Source of the DNA: Pseudomonadota bacterium
Lineage (GTDB): Bacteria; Desulfobacterota; Desulfovibrionia; Desulfovibrionales; Desulfovibrionaceae
Reading direction: 5' to 3'
DNA: 43,193 nucleotides
NCBI GenBank assembly: GCA_018817515.1
Contig: JAHIUD010000011.1
Coordinates: forward strand, 1 to 43,193
Made by a program: the position numbers and the translations under genes
In this document: positions 40,780 through 43,193 of the stretch, one piece after another
Numbering within the stretch: the first letter of the stretch is position 1
Layout of the letters: each line of letters begins with the position of its first letter
Notes under the pieces: model-generated
Databases searched by the model: none
Seen by the model: the letters and a program-made list of their open reading frames with translations, nothing else
Told to the model about the DNA's origin: nothing

Positions 40780-42324
40780 CTACGCAAGAGCCAGACGGGC
40801 TTCAAGGCCAGGGTCCAGGGCCACCAGCAGAGTGCACTGGACATGATCCACGGCCACGCTGCCGATGGCTGCGCCCTTGACCTTGCGCACGTCGCGCACA
40901 AGGGCGCAGAGCACCTCGGCCTTGGCGTCGTCCTTGCGGAAGCTTTTCAGCGCGCAGAGCCCGGCGGCTTCGTTGAGGCTCGCCTGGGGCACCTGCTGGT
41001 CCGGGAAGTCGCGCTTGAGGATCACATGCGCGCTGGGGCCGCCAGACACGTGGAACCAGAGGTCAAAGGGTCCGGCGGCCTTGGAGAGCATGTCGTGGTT
41101 GGCCTGGCTGCTCTTGCCGCGCAGCACGAGAAAGCCGTCCGAGGTGCGGAAGAGCGCCACGGCCAGGCCTTGGTAGCGTTTGGGCACCACCACCGGTGCC
41201 GGGGGCTTTCCGGTTGTGCTGCTGGCCGGGGGCTTCCCACTTGCTCTCCTGGCCGGATGCAGCTCAGGGCCTTTGCCAGCGGCCAGTTCGGCGCGCCTGC
41301 GCTCGACATGAGCCAAGCCGCGACGGCCCTTGGCCGCCTGCCGGAACAGGAGCGTCATGTTCTCCACCGGACTTAGGCACGGGTCCAGCGGCACCTCAAC
41401 CGGGCCATGCTCCGGGTGCTCAAGCACGATGGACGTTTGCTGCGGCGTCGTCTTGAGCCCGGACAGAGCGATTTGCAGGGCCTCCGCGGCATGGGACAGG
41501 CTGGCGAGCTTGCCGTGCCGGGCCTCGTCCTGGTCCAGCAGGGACTGCTGCCGCTTGACGCGCTTGCGCAGCTTCGCGGCTTCATCAAGACTTTCGGCGT
41601 CCTCGGCGCGGCTGAGCTGCGGAAACAGGGTGCGTTGGCCAAAGGCCGTGGCCGCCTCAGCGGCGCTGGCATAGCTCTCCGCACCGGGAATGCCCTCGTC
41701 CCAGGCCAGTGGAGGTGCGGGCGGCGTTTCAGGGCGCAGGGGCGCTGGCGGCAGGTGGAAGGCATCGGACGCGCCCTTTTGCAGGCGCTGCAGCAGGCGC
41801 GCGGCCTGGGCCGGATTGCCAGTGGCAAGGGCGGCCAGGCGTTTGCGCAGGGGCGGGGTGATCTGCGCATGCTCGCGCCAGACCTCGGCGTCGTCCAGAA
41901 TACGTTCCAGACTTGGCCAGGACGGCTCCAGCGGGGCCGGGAAGTCCTCCGCAAGCAAGAAGCCCTCGCGCAGGTCGAACACTGCCCAGTGCCCTGCGGC
42001 GGGCACGTCGCGCGGGGACAGGGCCAGGGCCAGGCGCAGGTTCGGCCAGTCCACGCGGGCGTCGAGCACGCGCCGACCAGTGAGGCGCTTGCGCAGCCAC
42101 ATGACCTGCATGGGGGGCGCGGGGGGATTGGCCGGGCGCTCGGGGCTCAGAAAAAGCAGACCCGCCGATTTGGCGGGCCTGAAGATGAGGTGCGAGGTGC
42201 GGCCTTGGCCGTGCAGCGTAAAGACCAGGACGCCGTCTGCAGGGCCGTGAATCTTCTCGAAGCGCTGGCCCATGAGGGCCGTGGACAGCTCGCCTGCCAG
42301 GAAGCGGAAGAAGTTGGCTTCCAC
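40780..42324 (-). CDS. NFACT (RqcH/Tae2/FbpA-type) protein
   Basis: 514 residues from GTG 42324, preceded by GGGAGG at 5 bases. The NFACT-N domain lies at about 5-190 (GELSTALMGQRFEKIHGPADGVLVF in parts). A helix-hairpin and coiled-coil region follows at about 250-370, then an NFACT-R (DUF814) domain at about 410-500, with LRGKSSQANHDMLSKAA, DLWFHVSGGPSAHVIL and LNEAAGLCALKSFRKD. RqcH binds stalled 50S-peptidyl-tRNA and adds alanine tails; the family was earlier called fibronectin-binding. The N-terminal D-R catalytic residues of bacterial RqcH cannot be confirmed here. It follows dksA by 44 bases on the same strand. Confidence 0.85.
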   Translation of the reverse strand: MEANFFRFLAGELSTALMGQRFEKIHGPADGVLVFTLHGQGRTSHLIFRPAKSAGLLFLSPERPANPPAPPMQVMWLRKRLTGRRVLDARVDWPNLRLALALSPRDVPAAGHWAVFDLREGFLLAEDFPAPLEPSWPSLERILDDAEVWREHAQITPPLRKRLAALATGNPAQAARLLQRLQKGASDAFHLPPAPLRPETPPAPPLAWDEGIPGAESYASAAEAATAFGQRTLFPQLSRAEDAESLDEAAKLRKRVKRQQSLLDQDEARHGKLASLSHAAEALQIALSGLKTTPQQTSIVLEHPEHGPVEVPLDPCLSPVENMTLLFRQAAKGRRGLAHVERRRAELAAGKGPELHPARRASGKPPASSTTGKPPAPVVVPKRYQGLAVALFRTSDGFLVLRGKSSQANHDMLSKAAGPFDLWFHVSGGPSAHVILKRDFPDQQVPQASLNEAAGLCALKSFRKDDAKAEVLCALVRDVRKVKGAAIGSVAVDHVQCTLLVALDPGLEARLALA

Positions 42325-42368
42325 CGTGACCTCCCAGGGCTGGACGGTTGGCGAAACAGGTGTTGGGG

Positions 42369-42731
42369 CTAGTCGCCCCGGACCATCTCGTCTTCTTCCT
42401 GCTTGCTCTTGCAGTTGATGCACAAGGTGGTCATGGGCCGGGCTTTGAGCCGGGCGATGCCGATATCGTCGCCGCACTCGACGCACACGCCGAATTCGCC
42501 GTCCTCGATGCGCTGGAGGGCTTGCGTGATTTTCTTGATGAGCTTGCGCTCACGGTCGCGCAACCGCAGGGTGAAGGCGCGATCAGACTCGGCTGTGGCC
42601 CTGTCCGCAGGATCCGCGTAGACTTCAACGGTCTCGGTCATGTCATCAATGGTCGCCTGGCCCTTCTGGAGGATCTCCTCGAGCATGGCGTTGAGCATGT
42701 CCCGGAAAAACTGGATGTCTTTGGCTTCCAT
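42369..42731 (-). CDS. dksA: DksA-family transcription factor
   Basis: 120 residues from ATG 42731 (GAGGAG 7 bases upstream); shorter than E. coli DksA (151). A coiled-coil hairpin carries the tip motif DPADRA (DxxDxA) near 42. The C-terminal four-cysteine zinc finger has CVEC near 87 and CINC near 108. It binds RNA polymerase's secondary channel and, with ppGpp, represses stable RNA promoters and activates amino acid genes. The first gene of a dksA-NFACT unit, facing away from tRNA genes that DksA would control. Confidence 0.95.
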   Translation of the reverse strand: MEAKDIQFFRDMLNAMLEEILQKGQATIDDMTETVEVYADPADRATAESDRAFTLRLRDRERKLIKKITQALQRIEDGEFGVCVECGDDIGIARLKARPMTTLCINCKSKQEEDEMVRGD

Positions 42732-42807
42732 GCAAAATCTCCTCAATGGGAGGAGCGGGAGGACCAACCATCGGGTCCGCGCCGCTCCGAGTTCATTGCG
42801 AATGCGC

Positions 42808-42837
42808 CTGATAAACCAAAAGCAAAGGACTTGTAAA
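42808..42837 (-). promoter_or_regulatory. Possible dksA promoter
   Basis: Minus strand TTTACA (42832-42837) and TTATCA or TATCAG 17-18 bases later (42808-42814). Transcription would begin near 42801, giving a leader of about 70 bases. A match by eye only. Confidence 0.35.
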
Positions 42838-42908
42838 GGGCCTAAATATCCGCGCCATCGTTCGGCTTGCGGCGGCCCTTCCCGCAGTTGGACCGACTCT
42901 TCGGGCAG

Positions 42909-42969
42909 GAACATGTTTTGATTCTGACTTGAGAAGTCTTTAATTCTCTGGCATTTTGAAAACATGTTC
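42909..42969. repeat. 11-bp inverted repeat around AACATGTT in the dksA-tRNA gap
   Basis: GAACATGTTTT (42909-42919) and its exact reverse complement AAAACATGTTC (42959-42969) are separated by 39 bases. Each contains the palindrome AACATGTT. A small hairpin GACTT-GAG-AAGTC (42926-42938) lies between them. The arms end 8 bases before the tRNA -35 box. They may be paired operator sites or the arms of a large stem-loop. Confidence 0.6.
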
Positions 42970-42977
42970 GCAGAGGC

Positions 42978-43006
42978 TTGACACTTATTGAGAGCAAATG
43001 TAGAAG
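42978..43006 (+). promoter_or_regulatory. Promoter of the tRNA cluster
   Basis: Perfect TTGACA (42978-42983), 17-base spacer and TAGAAG (43001-43006), then a very GC-rich stretch GGGGCCCCC just before the tRNA. A GC-rich discriminator is the hallmark of stringently controlled, DksA/ppGpp-inhibited stable RNA promoters. Confidence 0.65.
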
Positions 43007-43020
43007 GGGCCCCCTGTTGG

Positions 43021-43092
<72 letters not shown>

Positions 43093-43103
43093 CCAATAGA
43101 CGA

Positions 43104-43175
<72 letters not shown>

Positions 43176-43184
43176 CCATCACGA

Positions 43185-43193
43185 GCGGGAATA
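43185..43193 (+). tRNA. Start of a further tRNA, probably tRNA-Gly (cut by right edge)
   Basis: The last nine bases GCGGGAATA are identical to the first nine of the tRNA-Gly at 43021, at a spacing typical of tRNA clusters. The rest is outside the window. Confidence 0.6.

Overview
The window is GC-rich chromosomal DNA with dense, mostly single-copy genes. It has two complete tRNA genes and the start of a third at the right edge. The gene set suggests a Gram-negative sulfate reducer of the Desulfovibrionales or a close relative: a sigma-54-driven TauE/SafE exporter operon, an Mla-type lipid transport operon with STAS fused to the permease, DksA, a stand-alone NFACT protein, DUF1614, and MogA/MoaE-type molybdenum cofactor genes. 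The taxonomic placement is inferred from gene content, not from a database search.

Left part (1-8.8 kb). A membrane-anchored, sigma-54-activator-like regulator runs off the left edge. It is transcribed divergently from a five-gene operon: small membrane protein, TauE/SafE exporter, secreted protein, small membrane protein, and a two-helix membrane protein with a large soluble domain. A near-perfect -24/-12 promoter precedes the operon. Next come an ArgP/ArgO-like divergent pair with a palindrome between the genes, a PAS-GGDEF diguanylate cyclase, a small Cys4 protein and DarP.

Middle (9-26.4 kb). A translationally coupled Lrp-type regulator and type-B PutA serve proline catabolism. A secreted caspase-like protein precedes an Mla operon (MlaB-MlaE fusion, MlaF, MlaD, auxiliary lipoprotein). 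Then come a LysE-type exporter with an unlisted 56-residue membrane peptide behind it, a divergent MocR-type regulator with a probably leaderless mRNA, a DUF2064 transferase, a PNPOx-like protein, an SGNH hydrolase, glycogen branching enzyme and PdxA. The glgB-pdxA gap holds a long RNA hairpin with a competing alternative fold.

Accessory stretch (26.4-28.6 kb). A small unknown protein and a clearly AT-rich gene for a RipA-like membrane protein sit against rfbA. No integrase or transposase is visible.

Right part (28.6-43.2 kb). DUF1614 membrane protein, MogA with an extra N-terminal domain, and a TolC-like channel. Behind tolC lies a small zinc-ribbon gene interrupted by an in-frame UGA followed by a SECIS-like hairpin. 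Then come an MltB-like transglycosylase, a glycosyltransferase, a MoaE-like protein, and a 933-residue membrane protein with a retroviral-type CCHC zinc knuckle. GpmA and MutY follow, then a lysozyme-fold protein behind a sigma-54-like site and before a strong terminator. The window ends with dksA plus an NFACT gene facing a Gly-Cys-Gly tRNA cluster.

Best candidates for undescribed biology: the UGA-interrupted zinc ribbon, the sigma-54/WAYTEA regulator with its TauE operon, the zinc-knuckle membrane protein, and the glgB-pdxA switch-like hairpin.
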